The notes beneath the pieces were generated by a model that made no database searches, was not told the DNA's origin, and saw only the letters and a program-made list of their open reading frames with translations. A DNA stretch of 64,000 nucleotides from Nonomuraea candida (GTDB taxonomy: Bacteria; Actinomycetota; Actinomycetes; Streptosporangiales; Streptosporangiaceae): the NCBI RefSeq assembly GCF_000725485.1, contig NZ_JOAG01000026.1:62001-126000 (forward strand), given 5' to 3'. The position numbers were made by a program, and so were the translations under genes. This document shows positions 38,930 to 47,426 of this stretch, in pieces (position 1 is the first letter of the stretch; the number at the start of each line of letters is the position of its first letter).

Positions 38930-40075
38930 CTACTTGGCCAAGTGTCTGCTGATCACGAGCCGCTGGATCTGGTTCGTCCCCTCGAAGATCTGCATGATCT
39001 TGGCTTCGCGCATGTAGCGCTCCACCCGGAACTCCCGGGTGTACCCGTACCCGCCCAGCACCTGCACCGCGTCCGTGGTCACCTTCATCGCGGCGTCCGT
39101 GGCGACCAGCTTGGCGACGCTCGCCTGGCGGCTGTACGGCAGGCCCGCGTCGCGGCGGCGGGCCGCGTCGAGGTACGTGGCGCGGGCGCTGTCCACGGCG
39201 GCGGCCATGTCGGCGAGGAGGAAGCCGAGGCCCTGGTGGTCGATGATCTTCTTGCCGAAGGTCTGGCGCTCCTTGGCGTAGGACACGGCCTCGTCGAGGG
39301 CGGCCTGGGCCAGGCCGGTGGCGCAGGCGGCGATGCCGAGGCGGCCCGCGTCGAGGGCGCTGAAGGCGATCTGCAGGCCCTGGCCCTCCTCGCCGATCAG
39401 CCGGTCGGACTCCAGGACCGCGCCGTCCCAGTGGGCGCTGGTGGTCGGGATCGCGTGCAGGCCCATTTTCTCCTCCGGGCGGCCGAAGGTGAGGCCGTCG
39501 GCGGAGCCCGGGGCGAGGAAGCAGGAGACGCCGCGCGAGCCGGCGCCGGTGCGGGCGAACAGGGCGTAGAAGTCGGCGATGCCGCCGTGGGTGATCCACG
39601 ACTTGTTGCCGGTGATCCGGTAGCCGGTCTCGACGCGTTCGGCCTTGCAGGTCAGCGCGCCGGCGTCGGAGCCGGCCTGGGGCTCGGAGAGGCTGTAGCC
39701 GCCGATCAGGCGGCCGGCCAGCATGTCGGGCAGCCACCGCGCGCGCTGCTCCGGCGTGCCGAACGCGGCCACCGGGTGGCAGGCGAGCGTGTGCACGCTG
39801 GTCGCCACCGCGACGGCCGCCCACCGCATCGCCAGCTCCTCGATCACCTGGAGGTAGACCTCGTACGGCTGCCCGCCGCCGCCGTACTCCTCCGGGTAGG
39901 CCAGGCCGAGCAGGCCCGCCGCGCCCAGCGTGGCGAACAGCCCCTCCGGGTACGTCTCCGCGCGCTCGTGCTCGTCCACCCGGCGCGCCAGCTCCTTGTC
40001 GGCGATCTCCCTGGTCAGCTCGATGAGGTCGGCGGCGTCGCGGTCGGGCAGCAGGCGGTCGACTGTCACGGTCAC
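38930..40075 (-). CDS. Acyl-CoA dehydrogenase
   Basis: 381 residues, full length for the family. Signatures: YSLSEPQAGSDAG (FAD/substrate site), KSWITHGGIADFY, and the C-terminal YGYTREFRVERYMREAKIMQ then IFEGTNQIQRLVISRHLAK with the catalytic-base Glu region. It oxidises an acyl-CoA to the enoyl-CoA with FAD. The GTG at 40075 overlaps the stop of the upstream oxidoreductase by 4 bp; a GTG at 40069 has better ribosome-site spacing. The last 16 codons come from the integrated element, so the protein is unchanged although the DNA is not. AGA and TTG codons in that part are atypical for the host. Confidence 0.92.
   Translation of the reverse strand: MTVTVDRLLPDRDAADLIELTREIADKELARRVDEHERAETYPEGLFATLGAAGLLGLAYPEEYGGGGQPYEVYLQVIEELAMRWAAVAVATSVHTLACHPVAAFGTPEQRARWLPDMLAGRLIGGYSLSEPQAGSDAGALTCKAERVETGYRITGNKSWITHGGIADFYALFARTGAGSRGVSCFLAPGSADGLTFGRPEEKMGLHAIPTTSAHWDGAVLESDRLIGEEGQGLQIAFSALDAGRLGIAACATGLAQAALDEAVSYAKERQTFGKKIIDHQGLGFLLADMAAAVDSARATYLDAARRRDAGLPYSRQASVAKLVATDAAMKVTTDAVQVLGGYGYTREFRVERYMREAKIMQIFEGTNQIQRLVISRHLAK
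38979..39000. other. attR core (22 bp)
   Basis: Identical to 23571-23592. Bases to its right are the host dehydrogenase gene; bases to its left (38930-38978) are the element's recoded 3' end of that gene. Confidence 0.85.
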
Positions 40076-43000
40076 TCCTGAGTGGGGGTGAGGCTTTCCA
40101 TGGCTTTACGGGCCCGTTCGCGGAATTCGGCGACCCGGGCGAGTTTGATGTCCTCGTACCCGCGGATGACGTCCGGCAGCCCCGCGATCTCCTCGACCCC
40201 GGCGGCGGTCTCCGGGGTGAGGCGGGACAGGGCCGTGCGCATCAGCGCGCGGTACTCGGTGACCAGCTCGCGCTCGACCCTGCGCACCTCGGCCCGGCCG
40301 AACAGGTCGAACGACGTCCCGCGCAGCACCCGTGCCGCCCGCAGGCCGCGGAACAGCACGCCGGCCGAGCGGCCCACCTTGATCTTGCGCTTCATGCCCA
40401 TCGCGCGCAGCACCGGCGGGTGCAGCAGCACCGACACGACGGCGTCCGCGCCGAACTCGCGCTCGCGCCGGGCCACCTCGGCGGGGTCGAGGTGGAGGCG
40501 GGCGACTTCGTACTCGTCCTTGTAGGCCATGAGCTTGTGCAGGCCGCGGGCGTAGGCCAGGGCGATCGCGGTGCCCGCCGGCTCGCCGGCCCGCTCGACC
40601 GCCAGGTCCCGCACGCGGCGCACGTCGTCGGCGTACGTACGGGCGTAGGCGGCGTTCTGGTAGCCGGTCAGGTCGGCCACCCGGGTGGCCACCACGTCGT
40701 CCAGCCCCCGCTCCTGCGGCAGCGGGTCGTCGAGGCCCAGGGCCTTGCGCACCGCCTCCGGGTCGGACACGACGGCCCTGCCCCAGCGGAAGGCGGCCAG
40801 GTTCTGCTCGACGGCGGCCCTGTTCAGCTCGATGGCGCGCTCGATCGAGGCGGCCCCGACCGGCAGGCAGCCGTGCTGGTAGGCGGCGCCGAGCAGCAGC
40901 AGGTTGGCCGGCATGTGGTCGCCGAACAGCGCCTCCGACAGCGCGTGGGCGTCCACGCCGTGCTGCTCGCGGGTGGCCGACGCCACGCGCGCCACCGCGT
41001 CGGCGTGCCCGGGGACGGGGACGCGCCCGGTCACCATGGCGGCGGTGGGCACGACGGAGGTGTTCAGCACGGCGACCGTGCGCTCGGGGGAGGCGACGGC
41101 CAGGGTGGCGTCGGCCGCCGCGCCCAGCACGTCGAACCCGATGAGCACGTCGGCCCCGCCCCGCGAGGCGCGGACGGACCCGGCCGGCGCCCGCCGCCCG
41201 ATCCGCACGTCGCTGACCACGGGGCCGCCCTTCTGCGCGAGCCCGGTCTGTTCGAGCCCGGCCGCGTGCAGCCCGTCGAGGTGGGCGGCCATCTGCAGGA
41301 TCTGCGAGACGGTGACGACGCCGGTGCCGCCGATGCCGGGCATCCGGATCAGCACCTCCTCGGCGCGGGACGGCGCCGGGTCGGGCGGCTCCACGGGGAG
41401 CGGGGGCGGCGTGCGCCGCTCTTTCCTGGTGCCCGGCTCGACCAGCAGGAACGAGGGGCAGTCGCCCTTGAGGCAGCTCAGGTCGGAGTTGCAGGACGCC
41501 TGGTGGATGCGGGTCTTGCGGCCGTACTCGGTCTCGACCGGCTGCACGGACAGGCAGGTGGAGACGTCGCCGCAGTCGCCGCAGCCCTCGCAGACGCGCT
41601 CGTTGATGACGACCTTCCGGACGGGCGTGGGCAGCTTGCCGCGCTTGCGCAGCCGCCGCTCCTCGGCCGCGCACCGGTCGTCGTGGATCAGCACGGTCAC
41701 GCCGCCCAGCGCGGCCAGCTCCTTCTCGACCTCGGGGAGGTCGTCGCGATGGCGGACGGAGGCGATCGGCGCCAGCCGCACCCCGCGGTACGTCTCGGGC
41801 TCGGGCGTGGTGACCACGATCCGGCGCACGCCCTCGACGGCCAGCTCGTGGGTGAGCGCGGGCACGTCCAGCCGGCCCTCCGCGCGCTGCCCGCCGGTCA
41901 TGGCGACGGCGTCGTTGTAGAGCAGCTTGTACGTCATTGACACCCCGGCCGCGACGGCGGCCCTGATCGCCAGCGAGCCGGAGTGGTGGAAGGTGCCGTC
42001 GCCCAGGTTCTGCACGAAGTGCCGGTCCTCGGTGAACGGCGACAGCCCGATCCACTGGGCGCCCTCGCCGCCCATCTGGGTGATGCCGACCTGGGTGCCG
42101 CGCCCGTGCCCGTCCAGCGCGATCATCGCGTGGCAGCCGATGCCCACGCCGACCAGGGTGCCGTCGGCGGTGCGGGTGGAGGTGTTGTGGGGGCAGCCGG
42201 AGCAGAAGTACGGGGTGCGCGCCGCGACCACCGGCAGCAGGCCGCGCCGCCGGGGCTTCCTGGGCGGTTCGAGGCCGAGGCAGGCGGCGATGGCGGTGGC
42301 GACGTCCTCGGCGCCCAGCGTGCCCCGGGCGGTCAGCAGCTCGCGGCCCACGACGTCCGGCACGCGCGCGCCGCCGTACAGGGCCTGCTTGAGCTGCCCC
42401 TCCAGGAACGGCACCTTGTCCTCGACCACCAGCACCTTGTCCAGCCCGGCGGTCAGGGCGGCCAGCTCGTCGGGCGCGACGGGGAAGGGCATGCCCAGCC
42501 TGATCAGCCGGATCCCGGCCGCGTCGGCGTCGAGGCCCAGATCGCGCAGCGCGCGCTCGACCACGGTGTACGTGGCGCCGGAGGCGAGCACGCCCAGCGC
42601 CGTGTTGGCCGCGCCGGACACGACCCGGTTGAGGCCGTGGGCGCGGGCGTACGCGCGGGCCAGGTCGAGGCGGCGGGTGAGCATGTCGTGCTCGGCGTCG
42701 AGGGCGGCCGGGCCGAGCAGGATGGGCGCCGGGCCCCTGGCGCCGCCCTCGGGCGCCGGGATGCCGGCGCGCAGCGGGCCGAGGTCGACCGTGGCGGAGG
42801 CGTCGGCGATGTCGGCGACGATCTTCAGGCCCACCCAGAGGCCGCTGGCCCGCGACATGGCCACCGCGTGCAGGCCGTACTCGATGATCTCCGCGACCGT
42901 GCCGGGCGCCAGCAGCGGCATGGACAGGCTCTGGCACATCGGCTCGCACGAGCTGGGCAGCGTGGAGGACTTGCAGCCGGGGTCGTCGCCGATCCAGGCC

Positions 43001-43434
43001 ACCGCGCCGCCGAGCGGGGCCGTGCCGGCCACGTTGGCGTGCCTGATGGCGTCGGCGGCCCGGTCGAGGCCGGGGTTCTTGCCGTACCAGAAGCCCGTCA
43101 CGCCGTCGTGGCGCCTGCCCGGCACCTGCTCCAGCAACTGCGTGCCGGCCACCGCCGTGGCGGCCAGCTCCTCGTTCAGGCCGGCCTGGAAGACCACGCC
43201 CGCCTCCTCCAGGAAGCGCCTGGCGCGGCCCATCTCCAGGTCCACGCCGGCCAGCGGCGAGCCCTGGTAGCCGGTCACGTACGCCCGCGTGTCCAGGCCG
43301 CGTGCCTCGTCCAGGCGGCGCTGCTCCAGCGTCAGGCGGACCAGGGCCTGGATGCCGGAAATGAGCACCCGGCCGTCGTGCGCCGTGTACTTGTCGTCGA
43401 GCGACACGGGGGCGGGAGACTCGCTCACGCTCAC
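40072..43434 (-). CDS. Fused indolepyruvate ferredoxin oxidoreductase
   Basis: 1120 residues from the GTG at 43434 (AGGAGG five bases upstream). Order: a PYR-type thiamine-enzyme domain (GYQGSPLAGVDLE), a TPP-binding domain near 430-540 (CSGCPHNTST, VGIGCHAMIALDGHG, NLGDGTFHHSG), a Cys-rich Fe-S part near 610-650 (CEGCGDCGDVSTC, CNSDLSCLKGDCPSF), the gamma-type domain from ~700 (MPGIGGTGVVTVSQILQMA), and a C-terminal extension I recall as DUF6537. It decarboxylates arylpyruvates or similar 2-oxoacids to acyl-CoA, passing electrons to ferredoxin. The overlapping dehydrogenase and the divergent Lrp regulator suggest amino-acid catabolism. Confidence 0.88.
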   Translation of the reverse strand: MSVSESPAPVSLDDKYTAHDGRVLISGIQALVRLTLEQRRLDEARGLDTRAYVTGYQGSPLAGVDLEMGRARRFLEEAGVVFQAGLNEELAATAVAGTQLLEQVPGRRHDGVTGFWYGKNPGLDRAADAIRHANVAGTAPLGGAVAWIGDDPGCKSSTLPSSCEPMCQSLSMPLLAPGTVAEIIEYGLHAVAMSRASGLWVGLKIVADIADASATVDLGPLRAGIPAPEGGARGPAPILLGPAALDAEHDMLTRRLDLARAYARAHGLNRVVSGAANTALGVLASGATYTVVERALRDLGLDADAAGIRLIRLGMPFPVAPDELAALTAGLDKVLVVEDKVPFLEGQLKQALYGGARVPDVVGRELLTARGTLGAEDVATAIAACLGLEPPRKPRRRGLLPVVAARTPYFCSGCPHNTSTRTADGTLVGVGIGCHAMIALDGHGRGTQVGITQMGGEGAQWIGLSPFTEDRHFVQNLGDGTFHHSGSLAIRAAVAAGVSMTYKLLYNDAVAMTGGQRAEGRLDVPALTHELAVEGVRRIVVTTPEPETYRGVRLAPIASVRHRDDLPEVEKELAALGGVTVLIHDDRCAAEERRLRKRGKLPTPVRKVVINERVCEGCGDCGDVSTCLSVQPVETEYGRKTRIHQASCNSDLSCLKGDCPSFLLVEPGTRKERRTPPPLPVEPPDPAPSRAEEVLIRMPGIGGTGVVTVSQILQMAAHLDGLHAAGLEQTGLAQKGGPVVSDVRIGRRAPAGSVRASRGGADVLIGFDVLGAAADATLAVASPERTVAVLNTSVVPTAAMVTGRVPVPGHADAVARVASATREQHGVDAHALSEALFGDHMPANLLLLGAAYQHGCLPVGAASIERAIELNRAAVEQNLAAFRWGRAVVSDPEAVRKALGLDDPLPQERGLDDVVATRVADLTGYQNAAYARTYADDVRRVRDLAVERAGEPAGTAIALAYARGLHKLMAYKDEYEVARLHLDPAEVARREREFGADAVVSVLLHPPVLRAMGMKRKIKVGRSAGVLFRGLRAARVLRGTSFDLFGRAEVRRVERELVTEYRALMRTALSRLTPETAAGVEEIAGLPDVIRGYEDIKLARVAEFRERARKAMESLTPTQE

Positions 43435-43495
43435 GCGGACCTCCTGGGCGTCATACGTGCTCGATGGTGATTTCCAGCACAGCAATCGGGGCATG

Positions 43496-43505
43496 TTGTG
43501 CGCAA
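43496..43505. promoter_or_regulatory. Possible Lrp site TTGTGCGCAA
   Basis: An imperfect palindrome with TGCGCA core midway between the divergent oxidoreductase and Lrp genes, where an Lrp/AsnC regulator of the neighbouring operon would bind. Confidence 0.3.
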
Positions 43506-43597
43506 GTATTAGATGAGAAAGCATGCCAAAGACGCAAACAATGTGAGTTCATGGGCTGCGAGCATGACGTTATTTGCGCCTGAAGGAGGCGTTCTCC

Positions 43598-44047
43598 GTG
43601 CCTGACGTGGACGAGATCGATCACCAGGTGCTGCGGCTCCTGAGGGAGGACGGACGCCGGACGTTCTCCGAGATGGCCGAGCGTATCGGGCTGTCGGTGG
43701 CGGCGGTCAAGCGGCGGGTCGACCGGCTCAGGGAGATCGGCGTGATCACCGGGTTCAGCGTGCAGATCGACTACGCCAAGCTGGGGTGGGGCATCGAGGC
43801 GTTCACCGAGCTGCGCTACCCCGGCACGACGCCGGTCTCCGAGATCATCCGCACGGCCGCGGACGTGGCGGAGGTGCAGGAGGTGTTCACCATCGCCGGC
43901 GATCCGGACGCGCTGCTCCACGTACGCGTGCGGGACCTCGGGCACCTCCAGCAGGTCATCGACCGGCTGCGCCGGGCGGGGGACGTCACGGGGACGAAGA
44001 CGCTGCTGGTGCTGGGCTCGTGGACGCGGGACGCGCCGGTGCCGTGA
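43598..44047 (+). CDS. Lrp/AsnC-family transcriptional regulator
   Basis: 149 residues from the GTG at 43598 (GGAGG eight bases upstream). N-terminal AsnC helix-turn-helix (DEIDHQVLRLLREDGRRTFS, SVAAVKRRVDRLREIGVITG), C-terminal RAM ligand-binding domain (VQEVFTIAGDPDALLHVRVR). Divergent from the indolepyruvate oxidoreductase operon, which it probably controls in response to an amino acid. Confidence 0.87.
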   Translation: MPDVDEIDHQVLRLLREDGRRTFSEMAERIGLSVAAVKRRVDRLREIGVITGFSVQIDYAKLGWGIEAFTELRYPGTTPVSEIIRTAADVAEVQEVFTIAGDPDALLHVRVRDLGHLQQVIDRLRRAGDVTGTKTLLVLGSWTRDAPVP

Positions 44048-44179
44048 CAGGCTCACCGGCCGGGCCGCCGGGCGTCGTGGCAGCCCTCGCTCGGGGCGTC
44101 GTGTCAGCCCTGGCTCCGGGCATTGCGTCAGCCGGGTCGCCGGCGGTGGCCATGCCTCCAGCGAACCGCCGGACGGGGT

Positions 44180-45070
44180 TCAGAGATCGGCGGTGCCCAT
44201 GTCGCGGATCACCCGGGCCAGGGACAGGATGCGCTCGCACTCGGTGCCGCTGCGCCAGACCAGGCCCCAGCGCAGGCGTGGGGCGTCGCGGACGGGCAGG
44301 AACCGCACGTCCGGGCGGACGTGGTACCGGGCGGCGTGGGCGCCCAGGTGGTGGACGGCTTCCCCGGCGCCGACGATGGTGAGGATGTCGTCCATCTGCC
44401 GGACGGCCGGGCCGCGTTCGACCGGACGGCCGCTGGGGGTCTGGAACGGGATGAAGGCGTCCTCCCAGTAGTCGGGCAGGGGCTCCGACGCGCGCAGGGC
44501 GCCGAAGTCGCCCAGGGCCTCGATCGAGACGGACGCGTGTGCGGCCAGCTCGTGGCCGGGCGCGGCGAGCAGGACCCGGGGCTCGGTGAAGGCGACAGGG
44601 CCGACGGTGAGGTCGGGCTCCTCCACCGGCAGCCAGCAGACCAGGACGTCGATGTCGCCGTGACGCAGGGGGGCGAACGGGTCGATGAACGGGTTGTGGC
44701 GGATGCGCAGCTGCCACCGCGGGTGGCGGGCGCGGAACGCCTCCCAATAGGGGCGCAGGTCGTAGGCGTTGCTGCACAGCATGCCGATGCGCAGCGCGTC
44801 GCTCTCGTCCCGCGCGGCCAGCTTGGCGCGCCGCACGCTCTCGTGCAGCTCGCGAAAGGCGGGCCGCAGATCGCTGTACAGCCGTTCGCCGACGGTGGTG
44901 AGGCGGACGCTGCGGCTGGTGCGTTCGAACAGCTTGGCGCCGACCTCGCGCTCCTGCTTCCTGATCGCCTGGCTGATCCGCGCCGGACTCACGTGCAGCC
45001 GGTCGGCGGTCCTGGTGAAGTGCAACTCTTCGGCGAGTGTCAGAAAGATCTCGATGTCGCGCAGTTCCAT
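44180..45070 (-). CDS. LysR-family transcriptional regulator
   Basis: 296 residues from the ATG at 45070. N-terminal winged helix (MELRDIEIFLTLAEELHFTR, SPARISQAIRKQEREVGAKL) and a periplasmic-binding-type effector domain (LRIGMLCSNAYDLRPYWEAF). The region upstream of the ATG (GGTTCATGATCGGTGGG) occurs again at 49779-49795 before a truncated LysR start, showing a duplication. The target genes are unclear because the neighbouring stretch is decayed. Confidence 0.85.
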   Translation of the reverse strand: MELRDIEIFLTLAEELHFTRTADRLHVSPARISQAIRKQEREVGAKLFERTSRSVRLTTVGERLYSDLRPAFRELHESVRRAKLAARDESDALRIGMLCSNAYDLRPYWEAFRARHPRWQLRIRHNPFIDPFAPLRHGDIDVLVCWLPVEEPDLTVGPVAFTEPRVLLAAPGHELAAHASVSIEALGDFGALRASEPLPDYWEDAFIPFQTPSGRPVERGPAVRQMDDILTIVGAGEAVHHLGAHAARYHVRPDVRFLPVRDAPRLRWGLVWRSGTECERILSLARVIRDMGTADL

Positions 45071-45245
45071 CACACCCACCGATCATGAACCGCAGTGTTA
45101 CCGGCATGGGGCAACAGCCGTTGTTCCCCTGCGGCTCCCCCTGCTGCCCGCACCGAGAAGCGGCCTCGGCAGACCCGTCCGTCGCGGACCGCGCCTTGCG
45201 GCCCACCGGCGCGGACTCGTCCGTCACAGGGCCATCGGGGGAACC

Positions 45246-45440
45246 TCAGGGCGTGTCGGCGACAGCATAGGCCCTCGTGTGCGCCCACAGGCCGATCGCC
45301 CCGTCGATCCGCTCGCACAGCAGGTCGGCGTGCCCGTTGTGCCGGGCGTGCTCCTCGACCGGATGAACGAACACCCAGCGCAGCGAGACGGTGCCCGTCG
45401 AAGTCCCCGTCGGGCCGGCTGCCCGCCTGACCTGCGTCAC
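45246..45440 (-). pseudogene. C-terminal remnant of a DinB/DUF664 protein
   Basis: The minus strand encodes [18 protein letters not shown] then [14 protein letters not shown], the conserved end of the DUF664/DinB family (thiol-transfer four-helix proteins of actinomycetes). Only ~50 residues remain; the four-helix body is missing. The stretch between it and the LysR start (45071-45245) has no gene. Confidence 0.6.
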
Positions 45441-45455
45441 GGCAGCGGAGTGCGG

Positions 45456-46325
45456 CTACCAGGATTGCCGCTGGTAGGTCTTGGCGGCCTCCTCCAGCAT
45501 GGCTATGTGCTCATGGACCGTCCGGCCCATGCCGTGGGTCTCGATCGTGACATGGGTCGCGCCCAGTTCGCGCCAGTGGTGGACGTAGGAGAGCCGGCTG
45601 TCCAGCGATCCGGCGGAGAGGCTGACCTTGATCTCGATGCCGATGTGCCGCGGGTTCCGGCCGGCTTCCTGGGCGGCTTGATGAATGTGGCGCAGCATGC
45701 CCTCGGCCTGGGGGCCGGGTTCGATCAGCGGCAGCCAGCCGTCCCCTTGCCGGCCGACCCTGCGGAGCGTCGCGTGTGAATGTCCGCCGAACCACACGGG
45801 TATGTGGCCGCGTACGGGGCGGGGGTTGATGCCGGCCTCCCGTATCGTGTGCCAGCGGCCCTGGAAGGTGATCTCAGGGTGGGCCCACAGCGCGCGCAGT
45901 ACCTCGACCTGTTCCTCGGCGCGTCGTCCTCTGGTGGTGAAGTCCTGGCCCAGTGCTTCGTATTCGACGTCGTTCCAGCCGACGCCGATCCCCAGCCGTA
46001 GCCGGCCCTTGCTGAGGATGTCGACCTCGGCGGCCTGCTTGGCCACCAGAGCGGTCTGCCGTTGGGGCAGGACGAGGACGCCGGTGACCAATTCGGTGGA
46101 GGTGGTCAGGCCGGCCAGGTAGCCGAACAGGACGAAGACCTCGTGGAAGGAGTCGGCGCTGGTGTACCCGCGCCAGCCGGGCCGGCTTGCCGTGCCCGCG
46201 CCCAGGACGTGGTCGAAGGCCATGATGTGGTGATAGCCCAGGTCCTCCACCGCGGTGGCCCAGATCTTCATCGCCTCGGGGTCGGCGCCTATTTCATTGT
46301 GCGGGAATATCGCACCCAACCGCAT
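45456..46325 (-). CDS. LLM-class F420-dependent oxidoreductase
   Basis: 289 residues from the ATG at 46325 (a GTG at 46334 is nearly as good). TIM-barrel LLM family with MRLGAIFPHNEIG, AVEDLGYHHIMAFDHVLG, VLVLPQRQTALVAKQAAEVD, RLRLGIGVGWNDVEYEALG and PVWFGGHSHATLRRVGRQ. Such enzymes use the deazaflavin F420 (or FMN) to reduce small molecules; the substrate is unknown. The MBL-fold gene lies just upstream in the same direction. Confidence 0.87.
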   Translation of the reverse strand: MRLGAIFPHNEIGADPEAMKIWATAVEDLGYHHIMAFDHVLGAGTASRPGWRGYTSADSFHEVFVLFGYLAGLTTSTELVTGVLVLPQRQTALVAKQAAEVDILSKGRLRLGIGVGWNDVEYEALGQDFTTRGRRAEEQVEVLRALWAHPEITFQGRWHTIREAGINPRPVRGHIPVWFGGHSHATLRRVGRQGDGWLPLIEPGPQAEGMLRHIHQAAQEAGRNPRHIGIEIKVSLSAGSLDSRLSYVHHWRELGATHVTIETHGMGRTVHEHIAMLEEAAKTYQRQSW

Positions 46326-46363
46326 GGGTGTCACACTCCTTCGAGGGGGGAGCCGGCGGAAGG

Positions 46364-47356
46364 TCAGCGGCAGATGCGGGGCAGCTTGGCCGGGTCGGTC
46401 GAGGCGATCTCCGCGGCTACCGCTTTGACGTTCTCCTCCATCAGCGTGGGAAGGGAGGCGACAAGGGGGTGGCCGGGGTAGGCGCGCTTCGTCGCGGCGA
46501 TGATGGTCCGGCGTTCGGCGCCGGTCACACGAGGGCCTGCCGGGGAGTTCTCGGCCACGGCGGGCTTGACCAGCTTGCGGAAGCGCTTGAGGTAGGTCTG
46601 CTGCCAGGTGATCAGGCCGCGGGCCGGAGCGGGAGCGCCATGGCCGGGATAGGCCCGGCCCGTCGCGAGGGATGAGGTGCGCAGCCGCTCGAGTTGGCTG
46701 AGCCAGCCGCAGCTGTTGCCTTCTATGAGAGCGGGCGTCACCCGGTTGCCCAGCAGGTCGCCGACGAACAAGGATCGGCTTCGCGGCTCGTGGTACACGG
46801 TGGCCGCGTCCGACTCGCCGCCGGGGAACTCGGCGGTGCGTATCGTCAGCCCGGCGATCCTCAACGTCGTGCCCGCGCGGAAGATCTTGGTGGGGTAGGT
46901 GAGCTTCTTGGGGAAGTCGGAGCCGGGCAGGGACCGGGTCAGGGCGTAGAGCCCGCGTGAGTCCTGCCGCATGGCCTTGGCGCTGGCCTCGGAGGCGTAG
47001 ATCGGCGCCTGCGGGAACGCCCGGTGGAACAGGCCCGCCCCACCGACATGGTCGGGATGGACATGGGTCAGCAAGATGGCCACCACCGGTTGGCCGGTGT
47101 CACGGACGCGGGCAAGGGCCTTGCGGGCATCGGCGGGCGAGCGCAGGGTGTCGATGAGGATCAGCCCCTGCGGTGCGTGGAGCCAGTAGGCGTTGACCGA
47201 GCCGGGGTTGGGTGAGGCGAAGCGTTGCACGCGCAGGTCCGCCGCCGTACGGCCCGTCATGGAGGACAGGGATGGTTCAGCCGCTGCCGGGCCTGCCGCG
47301 GCAAGGGGCACGGCGACCAGAGTGACCGCGAGAGTCGTCATGGCCTGCTTCTTCAC
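46364..47356 (-). CDS. Secreted MBL-fold metallo-hydrolase
   Basis: 330 residues with a signal peptide (MKKQAMTTLAVTLVAVPLAA). The zinc motif HVHPDH appears in ILLTHVHPDHVGGAGLFHRA; further ligands are in SLFVGDLLGNRV and YPGHGAPAPA. The C-terminal half is helical. Relatives act as lactonases or unspecific hydrolases; beta-lactam activity is not indicated. Probably in an operon with the LLM oxidoreductase (38-bp gap). Confidence 0.82.
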   Translation of the reverse strand: MKKQAMTTLAVTLVAVPLAAAGPAAAEPSLSSMTGRTAADLRVQRFASPNPGSVNAYWLHAPQGLILIDTLRSPADARKALARVRDTGQPVVAILLTHVHPDHVGGAGLFHRAFPQAPIYASEASAKAMRQDSRGLYALTRSLPGSDFPKKLTYPTKIFRAGTTLRIAGLTIRTAEFPGGESDAATVYHEPRSRSLFVGDLLGNRVTPALIEGNSCGWLSQLERLRTSSLATGRAYPGHGAPAPARGLITWQQTYLKRFRKLVKPAVAENSPAGPRVTGAERRTIIAATKRAYPGHPLVASLPTLMEENVKAVAAEIASTDPAKLPRICR

Positions 47357-47426
47357 GCGGGTCGGCCCTTTCGAGGTGGCGATGCGGTTTGACAGGTGAA
47401 AGCGCGTCCGGCGGCCGGCCTGGCGG

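Larger units (their letters stand above)
23571..39000. mobile_element. Integrated AICE-type conjugative element, ~15.4 kb
   Basis: The element is bounded by two copies of a 22-bp core. Its right part carries the AICE backbone in one direction: SCO3933-family activator, FtsK/TraB, SpdB-like DUF2637, small genes, HUH Rep, Xis, Int. A divergent GntR and a Nudix gene match the KorSA and Pif positions of pSAM2. The left part carries cargo (two HNH genes, short ORFs, a repeat block, a regulatory cassette). The left half has visibly lower GC and less gene density than the host DNA. The distance between equivalent core bases is 15,408 bp. Its insertion site is a protein gene rather than a tRNA gene. 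Confidence 0.9.
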
